This document shows, one piece after another, positions 1-7,140 of a stretch of 64,000 bases of DNA; the first letter of the stretch is position 1, and each line of letters opens with the position of its first letter. Source of the DNA: Streptomyces sp. NRRL S-37 (GTDB taxonomy: Bacteria; Actinomycetota; Actinomycetes; Streptomycetales; Streptomycetaceae); NCBI RefSeq assembly GCF_000721605.1, contig NZ_JOIZ01000019.1, forward strand, positions 248,001 through 312,000, in the 5' to 3' direction. The translations under genes were made by a program, and so were the position numbers. The notes beneath the pieces were generated by a model that ran no database searches, was not told the DNA's origin, and was given only the letters and a program-made list of their open reading frames with translations.

Positions 1-1
1 C

Positions 2-313
2 GCCGCCTCCGCCGTCTCGGAGACGGCGTACGAACTCGGCGCGGCCCTGGGCATCGCCGTACTCGGGTCCATCGTGACCGGCGTCTACCGCGGCTTCACC
101 GGCCCGGCGGGCACCCCGGCAAAGGCCCGCGAGTCCCTGGGCGGCGCGGTGGAAGCGGCGTCGCACCTGCCTGCCGGCACGGCCCGGCCGATGCTGGAAG
201 CGGCCCGCCAGTCCTTCGTCGACGGCCTCGCCCTGGCAGCGGGCACAGGAGCGGCGGTCCTCCTGGCAGCGGCGGCAGCCGCGTGGTTCATGCTCCGGAA
301 CCAACGGCTCTGA
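2..313 (+). CDS. MFS exporter, DHA2 (EmrB/QacA-like) family, C-terminal fragment
   Basis: The window opens inside this gene, so only the last 103 residues are visible. The fragment starts in a conserved SETAYELGAALG stretch followed by a hydrophobic segment (IAVLGSIVTGVY), typical of a late helix of 14-helix drug:proton antiporters. A loop of about 50 residues and a last Ala/Leu/Val-rich membrane helix follow, then a short basic tail (LRNQRL). Substrate cannot be inferred from the fragment. It is convergent with the acyltransferase gene that follows. The family assignment comes from the SETAYELGAALG pattern and is fairly safe. Confidence 0.75.
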   Translation, partial: AASAVSETAYELGAALGIAVLGSIVTGVYRGFTGPAGTPAKARESLGGAVEAASHLPAGTARPMLEAARQSFVDGLALAAGTGAAVLLAAAAAAWFMLRNQRL

Positions 314-430
314 AAGAGCCGGAACCTTGGAGTCACCGGCTGAACAGCCAACCCGAAGAGGCTCGGGGAACTGCGCGACCAGCCACGATCCATCCGCACC
401 CGCAGTGCGACCGCAGCCCCCGCCCTGCGC

Positions 431-1102
431 TTATGCGGCCTTCGCCTTGCTGGCGTACATGTCCACGTACTCCTGCCCGGACAACCGCATGACCTCGGTC
501 ATCACCGAGTCGGTCACCGCCCGCAGCACGTACCGGTCACGCCCCATCCCGTCGTACCGGGAGAACTCCATCGCCTCACCGAAACGGACCGTCACCTTGC
601 CCGGCCGGGGCAGACCCGCACCCCCCGGCTGCAGCTTGTCCGTGCCGATCATCGCGAACGGCACGACCGGCGCGCCGGTCATCAGGGTGAGCCGGGCGAT
701 GCCGGTACGGCCCCGGTAGAGGCGGCCGTCGGGGGAGCGGGTGCCCTCCGGGTAGATGCCGAAGATCCGGCCCTCCTCCAGCACCCGGCGCCCGGTCATC
801 AGCGCCGCCACCCCGCCCCGCCCGCCGTCGCGGTCGACCGGGATCATGCCGACGCCGGTGAAGAACCACGCCATCAGCCGGCCCTTGAACCCCTTGCCGG
901 TGACGTACTCGTCCTTGCCGATGAAGACGACCTGGCGGTCGCAGACGAGCGGCAGGATCATCGAGTCGATGAACGTCAGGTGGTTGCCGGCCAGGATCAC
1001 AGGACCGTCGCCCGGGATGTTCTCCGCGCCCTCCACCTGTGGGCGGAACATCAGGCGCATGATCGGACCGAGCACTGCCTTGATGAGCGCGAAGCGGGAC
1101 AA
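431..1102 (-). CDS. plsC: 1-acyl-sn-glycerol-3-phosphate acyltransferase family protein
   Basis: Membrane-associated acyltransferase of the PlsC family, which transfers a fatty acyl chain to lysophosphatidic acid during phospholipid synthesis. The 223-residue protein has the catalytic HX4D box (NHLTFID, residues 40-46) and the substrate-binding EGTR box (YPEGTRSPDG, about residues 117-126). Length is normal for the short bacterial form. The start is a TTG at 1102 with a GGAGGG ribosome site a few bases upstream; no better ATG or GTG lies nearby. It is divergent from the glycerophosphodiesterase gene, and both act on glycerophospholipids. Actinomycetes carry several PlsC paralogues, so the exact acyl acceptor is uncertain. 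Confidence 0.85.
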   Translation of the reverse strand: MSRFALIKAVLGPIMRLMFRPQVEGAENIPGDGPVILAGNHLTFIDSMILPLVCDRQVVFIGKDEYVTGKGFKGRLMAWFFTGVGMIPVDRDGGRGGVAALMTGRRVLEEGRIFGIYPEGTRSPDGRLYRGRTGIARLTLMTGAPVVPFAMIGTDKLQPGGAGLPRPGKVTVRFGEAMEFSRYDGMGRDRYVLRAVTDSVMTEVMRLSGQEYVDMYASKAKAA

Positions 1103-1516
1103 CGGGCCCTCCGGTGGGGAACGGACGTCGGTTCATGCCGTACGAGTCTGTGCAGGTGAGGACATTACTCGCGGCCCGGGGGGTTGCGCACATCGAGATC
1201 GTGGGAGTTCACCGAGGTCTTACTCACTCTTGACCCGGGTTCACCTGCGGCGGCCCGCCCGCGGCCGGTGAGCGACACGGCCGTCACACTGTGACGCAAC
1301 TCGCCCGGGCCGCACACCGCACGGGTGCCCCGCTCCGTCCCGTCCAACCGGACGAGCCGTCACATTACCACCGGAATACGACAGACGTACGTCATTCGCA
1401 CGAGGGGCGTACGTCACGCGACATCACCCGTGTGTTCGGCCCGGGGTCTCCCGTGCGTCATCCGCACGCACCTACGATCGCCCCGCACCGGACGAGCCGA
1501 CATCAGGAGGACCCTC
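1103..1516. promoter_or_regulatory. Divergent intergenic region with two Pho-box-like repeat clusters
   Basis: 414 bases between the divergent plsC and glycerophosphodiesterase genes. Cluster 1 has GTTCACC at 1207 and again at 1239, with two weaker units between them at about 11-base spacing. Cluster 2 has GTACGTCA at 1387 and 1409 and GTGCGTCA at 1453, offsets of 22 and 44 bases, with TCACCC-type units in phase between. Both resemble the 11-nt direct repeats bound by PhoP in Streptomyces (GTTCACC-like). A TACGAT -10 box at 1473-1478 lies just after cluster 2, placing the repeats over the -35 position as expected for an activator. PhoP binding is an inference. Confidence 0.55.
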
Positions 1517-2686
1517 ATGGCAACGCGGGAGTCGAACGAACAGGCGGGCGGAACCGGACGGCGGGCCCTCCTCGGCGCGGCCGTGCTCGGCGCCTCCGGA
1601 ACGGTCCTGGCCCTGGGCGGCACCGCGAGAGCCGCCGGCCACCGGCCCGGCGGCGGCCGGGGACTGAAGAGCCTGCCCGTCCCCACCATCGTGGGCCACC
1701 GCGGGGCCAGCGGCTACCGGCCCGAGCACACCCTCGGCGCCTACCAGCTCGCCCTCGACATGGGCGCGGACATCGTCGAGGCCGGCGACCTCGTCCCCAC
1801 CAAGGACGGCCACCTCGTCTGCCGCCACGAACCAGAGATCGGCGGCACCACGGACGTCGCCGACCACCCCGAGTTCGCCGGCCGCCGGACCACCAAGACG
1901 CTGGACGGCGCCTCCGTCACCGGCTGGTTCACCGAGGACTTCACCCTCGCCGAGCTGAAGCGGCTCCGCGCGGTGGAGCGCATCCCCGCCAACCGCCCGC
2001 ACAACACCCTCTACAACGGACGCTGGGAGATCCCCACCTTCGAGGAGGTGCTGCGCTGGCAGGACGAGCAGACCCGCAAGCGCGGCAAGCAGGTCTGGAT
2101 CTACCCCGAGCTCAAGCACCCCACCTACTTCCGCAAGCTGGGACTGGACCTGGAGGAGCGAGTCGCCAAGCTGCTGCGCCGGCACGGCAAGGACGACAAG
2201 AACGCGCCGGTCATCCTCCAGTCCTTCGAGCCGACCAGTGTCGAGCGCCTGAACAAACTGGTCGACAACCCCCTCGTCGTCCTCCTCTCCGGCGCCACCA
2301 CCCGCCCCTGGGACTTCGTCGAGACGGGGGACCCGCGCACCGTCGCCGACCTCGTCACCCGCAGGGGCCTGCGGGAGATCGCCGGCTACGCCCAGGGCAT
2401 CGGCCCCACTCTCGACCTGGTCATCCCGCGCGACGCGGCCGGCCGGCTCACCGAGCCGACCACGCTGGTGCGGGACGCCCACCGCGCGGGCCTGATCCTG
2501 CACCCCTACACCCTGCGCAACGAGAACCCCTTCCTGCCCGCAGACTTCCGCGAGGGCACCGACCCCGACGCCTACGGCGACGTCTTCGGCGCCTACCGGG
2601 CGTACTTCGCCACCGGCATCGACGGCGTCTTCACCGACAACCCGGACACCGGACTGCTGGCCCGCGAGGACTTCGTCAACAACTGA
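1517..2686 (+). CDS. glpQ1: Tat-exported glycerophosphodiester phosphodiesterase (GlpQ type)
   Basis: Secreted enzyme that hydrolyses glycerophosphodiesters to glycerol-3-phosphate and an alcohol, a phosphate-scavenging reaction. The 389-residue protein starts at ATG 1517 after an AGGAGG site. It has a twin-arginine signal (GRRALLG, residues 14-20) followed by a hydrophobic stretch and Ala-rich cleavage region. The catalytic core begins HRGASGYRPEHT (H61), continues with the acidic metal site around E88-D91, and has RHE near 103-105. The acidic motif reads VEAGDL where the usual form is E-x-D, so it seems to carry one extra residue. In S. coelicolor the PhoP-regulated orthologue is called glpQ1, and the repeats upstream fit that control. 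The symbol is given on context. Confidence 0.85.
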   Translation: MATRESNEQAGGTGRRALLGAAVLGASGTVLALGGTARAAGHRPGGGRGLKSLPVPTIVGHRGASGYRPEHTLGAYQLALDMGADIVEAGDLVPTKDGHLVCRHEPEIGGTTDVADHPEFAGRRTTKTLDGASVTGWFTEDFTLAELKRLRAVERIPANRPHNTLYNGRWEIPTFEEVLRWQDEQTRKRGKQVWIYPELKHPTYFRKLGLDLEERVAKLLRRHGKDDKNAPVILQSFEPTSVERLNKLVDNPLVVLLSGATTRPWDFVETGDPRTVADLVTRRGLREIAGYAQGIGPTLDLVIPRDAAGRLTEPTTLVRDAHRAGLILHPYTLRNENPFLPADFREGTDPDAYGDVFGAYRAYFATGIDGVFTDNPDTGLLAREDFVNN

Positions 2687-2713
2687 CCCGCTTCGCCCCG
2701 AAAGGGGGGATTT

Positions 2714-2747
2714 CGGCCGCTCCGGGCAACCCCGCCCGGAGCGGCCG
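2714..2747 (+). terminator. Stem-loop terminator after glpQ1
   Basis: A perfect 14-bp stem (2714-2727 with 2734-2747) with a 6-base loop lies 27 bases after the glpQ1 stop. There is no T-run, which is common for Streptomyces terminators. It ends 13 bases before the next start codon. Confidence 0.7.
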
Positions 2748-2760
2748 AGTCGTTGCGCGT

Positions 2761-3273
2761 ATGACACACGAGCCGGTCCCGGCGTACGAGCTGGTCGTCT
2801 CCCTGCGTCCGCTGCTCACCGCGGAGGCCGCCGCCGAGGCGCTCGGCTCCGGGACCGAACCGGGCGATCTGGAACAGGCGGTGTGGCTGCGCCTCCTGGA
2901 GCGTCTCGGCACCTGCGGTCCGCCGTCCGACCCTCCGGGCTGGCTGCGCCGGGCGGTCCGCGCGGAGGCCCGCCGCACCCGCCGCGGCGCCCGCCGGGAG
3001 ACGGCGCTGACCGGCGACCCCGCCGACACCGGCCGCCACGGCCCCGAAGGTCTCGCACTCGCCGCCGCCCGCCGCCGTGCCCTGCGGGACGCCGTACGAC
3101 GGCTGCCCGGCCGCTGCCCGGAACTGATGGAGGCGCTGCTGTCCCCGCATGACCCGACATACCGGGAGATCGCGGGGGAGTTGGGTATCTCACAGGGCAG
3201 TATCGGCCCGGAACGTTCCAGATGCCTGGGATGTCTGCGTCGTTTGCTCACACAGGAGGTTGCGGCGCGCTGA
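2761..3273 (+). CDS. Small ECF-like RNA polymerase sigma factor
   Basis: A 170-residue protein that looks like a reduced ECF sigma factor, expected to direct core RNA polymerase to specific promoters. The N-terminal half has a weak region 2 pattern (DLEQAVWLRLLERLG, then GWLRRAVRAEARR, with Arg-rich helices). The C-terminal half is a clear region 4: an acidic/Leu helix, then YREIAGELGISQGSIGPERSRC as helix-turn-helix, then a short basic tail. The start is ATG 2761, with no strong ribosome site visible. No anti-sigma gene is adjacent. Its target regulon cannot be told from sequence. Confidence 0.75.
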   Translation: MTHEPVPAYELVVSLRPLLTAEAAAEALGSGTEPGDLEQAVWLRLLERLGTCGPPSDPPGWLRRAVRAEARRTRRGARRETALTGDPADTGRHGPEGLALAAARRRALRDAVRRLPGRCPELMEALLSPHDPTYREIAGELGISQGSIGPERSRCLGCLRRLLTQEVAAR

Positions 3274-3330
3274 GGACGGGGATAGGAGTGAGGGACAACA
3301 GGTGATCAGGTGAGCGGGAGGCATGCGCAC

Positions 3331-3828
3331 ATGGGCATGAGCGTGACCATCTCTGCGGCGGCCGGGCAGGACGCGGAGCAAATCTTCAGGTTGCAGTACC
3401 TGTGCTTCCAGAGCGAGGCGGCGCTCTACGGCAACTACCGCATCGACCCGCTCGTCCAGACCCTCGACTCGGTCCGCGAGGAGGTCGCCGCCGACTGCGT
3501 CTTCGTCGCCCGCCTCGGCGACGAGATCGTCGGCTCGGTGCACGGCAGGATCACCGAGGACGGCGCCGCCGCGATCGGCAAGCTCTGTGTCCACCCCCGT
3601 CTCCAGGGACACGGCATCGGCGCGCGTCTCCTGCGGGCCGCGGAGTCCGCCCTCGCCGACGAGCGCGGCGCCAGGACCTTCCGCCTGCACGCCGGGCACC
3701 GCAGCGAGAGCAACCTGAGCCTGTACAGCAAGGTCGGCTACCAGCGGGTGGGCACCTCCCAAGGCGCCGACGGCGTACCGATGATCGTCCTGGAGAAGCA
3801 GGCGCAGGCCTACGCGACGACCGCCTGA
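3331..3828 (+). CDS. GNAT family N-acetyltransferase
   Basis: Acetyl-CoA-dependent acetyltransferase of unknown substrate. The acetyl-CoA binding core is visible as CVHPRLQGHGIGARLLRAAE (motif A, Q/R-x-x-G-x-G/A), followed by the conserved N-x-x-x-x-x-Y pattern in ESNLSLYSKVGYQRVG. I chose ATG 3331 because GGGAGG lies 9 bases upstream; a GTG at 3310 would add seven residues. Its stop codon abuts the stop of the convergent minus-strand gene with no gap. Confidence 0.8.
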   Translation: MGMSVTISAAAGQDAEQIFRLQYLCFQSEAALYGNYRIDPLVQTLDSVREEVAADCVFVARLGDEIVGSVHGRITEDGAAAIGKLCVHPRLQGHGIGARLLRAAESALADERGARTFRLHAGHRSESNLSLYSKVGYQRVGTSQGADGVPMIVLEKQAQAYATTA

Positions 3829-4260
3829 TCAGGACGCGGGCCGCTGCTCCGGCCGTGCCCTGCGCAGCCAGTACAGCGCGGTGAGGGGCAGCAGCACCGG
3901 GATGAAGAGATAGCCCATCCCGTAGTCCGACCACACGGTGGCGTCGGGGAACGCGGACGGCTCCACCAGCGTCCAGGTCCCCACGGTCAGTACGCCCACG
4001 AGCTCGGCGGCGCAGCACACCAGCGCCGCCCTGCGGGCCGTCTCCCCGCCGCGCACCAGGGTGTAGGTGATGAAGCCGTAGACCACGCCGGCCGCCGCCG
4101 ACAGTGAGTAGGCGAGCGGCGCCCGGTCGAACTCGGTGGCGATCTGGTACGCGGAACGCGACACCGCGCCGACGACCATCACCCCGTAAAGCCACACCAG
4201 CAGCAGTCCCGGACCGCCGATCAGCCGCGTCCTGGCCGGCTTCTCCCGCGTCGCGGCCAC
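3829..4260 (-). CDS. Small integral membrane protein
   Basis: About 143 residues with roughly four predicted membrane helices (LLLVWLYGVMVVGAV, an Ala-rich AAGVVYGFITYTLV, an ALVCCAAELVGVL segment, and YLFIPVLLPLTALYWL), ending in a basic tail. No enzymatic motif is visible. The GTG start at 4260 has GGGGAGG five bases upstream; an ATG at 4281 would add seven residues and overlap the preceding gene by 20 bases. It is the last of three tightly packed minus-strand genes. Function unknown; conserved in Streptomyces as far as I recall. Confidence 0.65.
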   Translation of the reverse strand: MAATREKPARTRLIGGPGLLLVWLYGVMVVGAVSRSAYQIATEFDRAPLAYSLSAAAGVVYGFITYTLVRGGETARRAALVCCAAELVGVLTVGTWTLVEPSAFPDATVWSDYGMGYLFIPVLLPLTALYWLRRARPEQRPAS

Positions 4261-4261
4261 C

Positions 4262-4621
4262 TCAGCCTCCCCAGATGTCATGGAGCCGCACCTCGAGCAC
4301 GGCCAGCACGACACCGCTCGCGGCGACCGTCAGCGAACCCCAGCGGGAGCGCTCGCCGAGCGACATGAAGCCGGCCGCCGGGACGCACGCGAACGCGCCG
4401 AGCAGATACGCCACGAAGATCGTCGTGCCCTGCTCCGGCTTCTCGCCCCGGGCCAGTTGCACGATCCCGACGACCAGCTGCGCCAGCGTCAGCAGCGTGA
4501 CCACGGCCATCCCGATGAAGTGCCAGTCCTTCGTCGGCTGGTCACGGTAGGCGGCCCACCCGCACCAGGCGCCGAGCAGCAACGCGGCGACACCGGTCAC
4601 CACCGTCAGGACATCAAGCAT
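4262..4621 (-). CDS. Small integral membrane protein
   Basis: A 119-residue protein with about four membrane helices: an N-terminal VVTGVAALLLGAWCGWAAY, then GMAVVTLLTLAQLVVGIVQL, TTIFVAYLLGAFACVPAAGF, and a C-terminal LTVAASGVVLAVLEV. Start ATG 4621. Its stop overlaps the ribosome site of the next membrane-protein gene, so the two are probably translationally linked and may form a complex. No known family motif was recognised. Confidence 0.65.
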   Translation of the reverse strand: MLDVLTVVTGVAALLLGAWCGWAAYRDQPTKDWHFIGMAVVTLLTLAQLVVGIVQLARGEKPEQGTTIFVAYLLGAFACVPAAGFMSLGERSRWGSLTVAASGVVLAVLEVRLHDIWGG

Positions 4622-4634
4622 GGCAGTGACCCTA

Positions 4635-4991
4635 TTACGCCGGAAAACCCCCGCTGTCCCCGCCCCCGGGAGCGCCGGGCCCGGTGTCCTCCGTGATCAG
4701 CCCGGCGGCGACCGCCCACCCGCGGATCCGCGCGTGCGCGCCCGCGTCGGACGCCGGTTCCGGCGTGTACACCGGACCCGGGGCGGTCTCGATCAGGTGG
4801 ACCATCGTCCAGGCGACCCCGTAGCAGTCGTCCGGTCCGAAACAGCCGGCCAGGGCCTCCGCCTCGGCGAGGTCCAGCGGGCGCGGTATCGCCTCCAGTT
4901 GCCGCGCCCTGCGGTCGATCTCCGCTTCCTCCCCGGACTCCTCGTCGGGCAGCGGCCCGTCCGCCACGAAGGCGCTCACCTCGGGTCTCAT
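4635..4991 (-). CDS. Small acidic conserved hypothetical protein
   Basis: 118 residues, start ATG 4991, stop TAA. It is soluble and acidic in the first third (EESGEEAEIDRRARQLE), contains a compact central part with CFGPDDCYGVAWTMVHLIETAPG, and ends in a Gly/Pro-rich tail. The two cysteines five residues apart (CFGPDDC) are conspicuous but no metal site is evident. It is the first of three minus-strand genes that end at 3829, divergent from the HAD phosphatase gene with 63 bases between starts. No function assigned. Confidence 0.6.
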   Translation of the reverse strand: MRPEVSAFVADGPLPDEESGEEAEIDRRARQLEAIPRPLDLAEAEALAGCFGPDDCYGVAWTMVHLIETAPGPVYTPEPASDAGAHARIRGWAVAAGLITEDTGPGAPGGGDSGGFPA

Positions 4992-5054
4992 GCCGTGATG
5001 ATCACCACGGCCGGGGGATCCGGCAAGGCTCGGCGGGCCCGTAAGGTCGATGGC

Positions 5055-5705
5055 ATGACCATCCATGCGCAGGCCCTGCTGTTCGACAACGACGGAACCC
5101 TCGTCTCCTCCCTCGCCTCCGTGAACCGCTGCTGGACGCGGTGGGCCGTCGAGTACGGGATCACGGCCGAGGAGTTCGGACGCGTCGAGCTGCACGGGCG
5201 GCCGGCCGCGGAGATAGCCGCCGATCTGCTGCCCGCCCGTGTCGTGCCGGAGGCGGTCGCGCGGATCGAGGACCTGGAGGTCGAGGACGTGCCCAACGGC
5301 GGCGTGGAACTGCTGCCGGGGACCGAGGACTTCCTCGCCGCGCTGCCCGCCGAGCGCTGGGCCGTCGTCACCTCCGCCACCCGGCGCCTGGCCGAGGCCC
5401 GTCTGGAGGCCGTCGGCATCCTGCCCAAGACGCTGGTCGCCGCCGACGACATCACCCGCGGCAAGCCCGACCCCGAGCCCTACCTCCTCGCCGCCCGCAC
5501 CCTCGGCGTCGACCCCGCGCACTGCGTCGTCTTCGAGGACGCCCCCGCAGGGCTCCAGGCCGGCCGCGCCGCCGGCATGACCACCGTGGCCTTGGCCACA
5601 ACCCACCGGGCCCACGAGTTGACCGCCGACCTCGTCGTGAAGGACCTTTCGGCCCTGTCCGCACTGGTCACGGACGGGGGAGTGGAGATCTCCGTACGTC
5701 CCTGA
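5055..5705 (+). CDS. HAD superfamily phosphatase
   Basis: A 216-residue haloacid-dehalogenase-like phosphatase with an inserted cap domain after the first motif, as in phosphoglycolate or sugar-phosphate phosphatases. Motif I is LLFDNDGTLVSS (nucleophile Asp and acid/base Asp), motif II is VVTSATRR, motif III is RGKPDPEPY (Lys), and motif IV is VVFEDAPAGLQAGRAAGM. The length and cap type suggest a small phosphorylated metabolite as substrate, possibly a sugar phosphate. Start ATG 5055. A strong inverted repeat follows the stop. Confidence 0.85.
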   Translation: MTIHAQALLFDNDGTLVSSLASVNRCWTRWAVEYGITAEEFGRVELHGRPAAEIAADLLPARVVPEAVARIEDLEVEDVPNGGVELLPGTEDFLAALPAERWAVVTSATRRLAEARLEAVGILPKTLVAADDITRGKPDPEPYLLAARTLGVDPAHCVVFEDAPAGLQAGRAAGMTTVALATTHRAHELTADLVVKDLSALSALVTDGGVEISVRP

Positions 5706-5723
5706 CGTGGGCGTGCCACTGTC

Positions 5724-5752
5724 CACGGCTGTCCAGAATACGGACAGCCGTG
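5724..5752. promoter_or_regulatory. 11-bp perfect inverted repeat upstream of the met leader
   Basis: CACGGCTGTCC (5724-5734) and its exact complement GGACAGCCGTG (5742-5752) flank the 7-base AGAATAC. It lies 18 bases after the phosphatase stop, so it may be that gene's terminator, but no T-run follows. It also ends about 24 bases before the -10-like TTTACT of the leader peptide, so it could equally be an operator for a repressor of the methionine importer. Sequence alone does not decide. Confidence 0.5.
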
Positions 5753-5787
5753 TCCGGTCAGGAGTGAACGTCTGCTTTACTGATCGC

Positions 5788-5874
5788 ATGACCACGACGA
5801 GCGACCGCATCCCCGCGACCGAGGCGCCCATGACGCCCGGCGCCCGGTGTATGTGTCGCCGAATGTGCGCCTGA
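5788..5874 (+). CDS. Putative Cys/Met leader peptide 1 upstream of metNIQ
   Basis: A 28-codon ORF ending ARCMCRRMCA then TGA: three Cys and two Met in the last eight residues, about 210 bases before the methionine importer. ATG 5788 lies six bases after TTTACT (5776-5781), a plausible -10 box, so the mRNA may be leaderless and start with this ORF. An in-frame ATG at 5830 would give a 14-residue version. Actinobacteria are known to use Cys-rich upstream ORFs to attenuate sulfur genes; this one is expected to couple ribosome stalling at Cys/Met codons to importer expression. That role is inferred, not shown. Confidence 0.55.
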   Translation: MTTTSDRIPATEAPMTPGARCMCRRMCA

Positions 5875-5926
5875 CAGAGGGCCCCCGCACCATCTGAGCC
5901 TCGCGCCCCGAAGCGAGAGCCCGCTC

Positions 5927-5959
5927 ATGTCCGCCCGCCTCCCCCGCATGTGCGACTGA
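5927..5959 (+). CDS. Putative leader peptide 2 upstream of metN
   Basis: A 10-codon ORF reading MSARLPRMCD then TGA, with a weak purine site (GCGAGAG) about eight bases upstream. Like leader peptide 1 it places Arg-Met-Cys just before the stop codon. A short stem (CTCGC with GCGAG, around 5900-5917) precedes it. Too short for statistical support by itself; the repeated RMC ending is the main argument that it is real. Confidence 0.4.
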   Translation: MSARLPRMCD

Positions 5960-6087
5960 GCCACGCCCCCGCGCGCACGTTTCTCCGCGGTCTCCACCGC
6001 CACGCCCCACCGAGATCCGTGCCGCCCGGCTGCTTTCGACCCTGAATGCCTCGTGCCCGGCGCCCACGACGCGCCGCGCACTCGACA
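5960..6087 (+). other. C-rich, G-poor leader segment before metN
   Basis: The stretch between leader peptide 2 and metN is rich in C and unusually poor in G for this genome, with few stable hairpins. Such C>G RNA is what Rho factor prefers, so it could be a Rho loading region if translation of the upstream ORFs stops early or fails to cover it. No known SAM riboswitch core was recognised here. Confidence 0.35.
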
Positions 6088-7140
6088 GTGACGGATACCC
6101 ACGTGATCACCACCTCGGGCCTCACCAAGGTCTACCGCTCACGCGGCCGCGAGGTCACCGCCCTCGACGGCGTCGACCTGCACGTCCGCGAAGGCGAGGT
6201 CTACGGCGTCATCGGCCAGTCCGGCGCCGGCAAGTCCTCCCTCATCCGCTGCGTCAACCTGCTGGAACGCCCCACCTCGGGCACCGTGACCGTGGCCGGC
6301 CAGGACCTCACCGCGCTCGCCGGCCGCGGCCCCCGGGCCGGCCGGGAACTGCGGCAGGCGCGCAGCCGCATCGGCATGGTCTTCCAGCACTTCAACCTGC
6401 TCTCCTCGCGCACCGTGCAGGACAACGTCGAACTGCCGCTGGAGATCCTCGGCACGTCGGGGAAGGAACGTTCCCGCAAGGCGCTGGAACTGCTCGACCT
6501 GGTGGGCCTCGCGGACAAGGCCAAGGCCTACCCCGCCCAGCTCTCCGGCGGCCAGAAGCAGCGCGTCGGCATCGCCCGCGCCCTCGCCGGCGACCCCAAG
6601 GTGCTGCTCTCCGACGAGGCCACCAGCGCCCTCGACCCGGAGACCACCCGCTCGATCCTGCGGCTCCTGCGCGACCTCAACCGGCAGCTCGGCCTCACCG
6701 TCCTGCTCATCACCCACGAGATGGACGTCGTGAAGTCGGTCTGCGACTCGGCCGCCCTCATGGAGAACGGCCGCGTCGTCGAGTCCGGCACGGTCACCGA
6801 ACTCCTCGCCACCCCCGGCTCCGAACTGGCCGCCGCGCTCTTCCCGGTCGGCGGCGAGGCCTCCGGCGACGACCGCACCGTCCTCGACGTCACCTTCCAC
6901 GGCGAGAGCGCGACCCAGCCGGTCATCTCCCAGCTCTCGCGCACCTACAACATCGACATATCGATCCTCGGCGCCGCCATCGACACCGTCGGCGGCCTCC
7001 AGGTCGGCCGGATGCGCATCGAACTGCCCGGCCGCTACGAGGACAACGTCGTCCCCGTCGGCTTCCTGCGCGAACAGGGCCTGCAGATCGACGTCGTGAA
7101 CCGGGAAGAGCCCGCACTGGTGAAGGAGGGGACCAAGTGA
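6088..7140 (+). CDS. metN: Methionine ABC transporter ATP-binding protein
   Basis: ATPase subunit that powers methionine import. Walker A is GQSGAGKS (residues 43-50), the Q-loop is FQ at about 100, the signature is LSGGQKQR (about 152-159), and Walker B ends SDEATSALDP (about 175-184). After residue 260 comes a NIL domain, the regulatory domain of MetN transporters that binds methionine and inhibits transport. GTG 6088 is the chosen start (350 residues); ATG 6046 or GTG 6103 are possible. The stop overlaps metI by four bases. Regulation probably involves the two upstream leader ORFs. Confidence 0.9.
   Translation: MTDTHVITTSGLTKVYRSRGREVTALDGVDLHVREGEVYGVIGQSGAGKSSLIRCVNLLERPTSGTVTVAGQDLTALAGRGPRAGRELRQARSRIGMVFQHFNLLSSRTVQDNVELPLEILGTSGKERSRKALELLDLVGLADKAKAYPAQLSGGQKQRVGIARALAGDPKVLLSDEATSALDPETTRSILRLLRDLNRQLGLTVLLITHEMDVVKSVCDSAALMENGRVVESGTVTELLATPGSELAAALFPVGGEASGDDRTVLDVTFHGESATQPVISQLSRTYNIDISILGAAIDTVGGLQVGRMRIELPGRYEDNVVPVGFLREQGLQIDVVNREEPALVKEGTK

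Noticed and set aside
5875..6087. SAM riboswitch before metN
   Set aside because: No conserved SAM-I, II or IV core could be recognised; the leader is C-rich and weakly structured.
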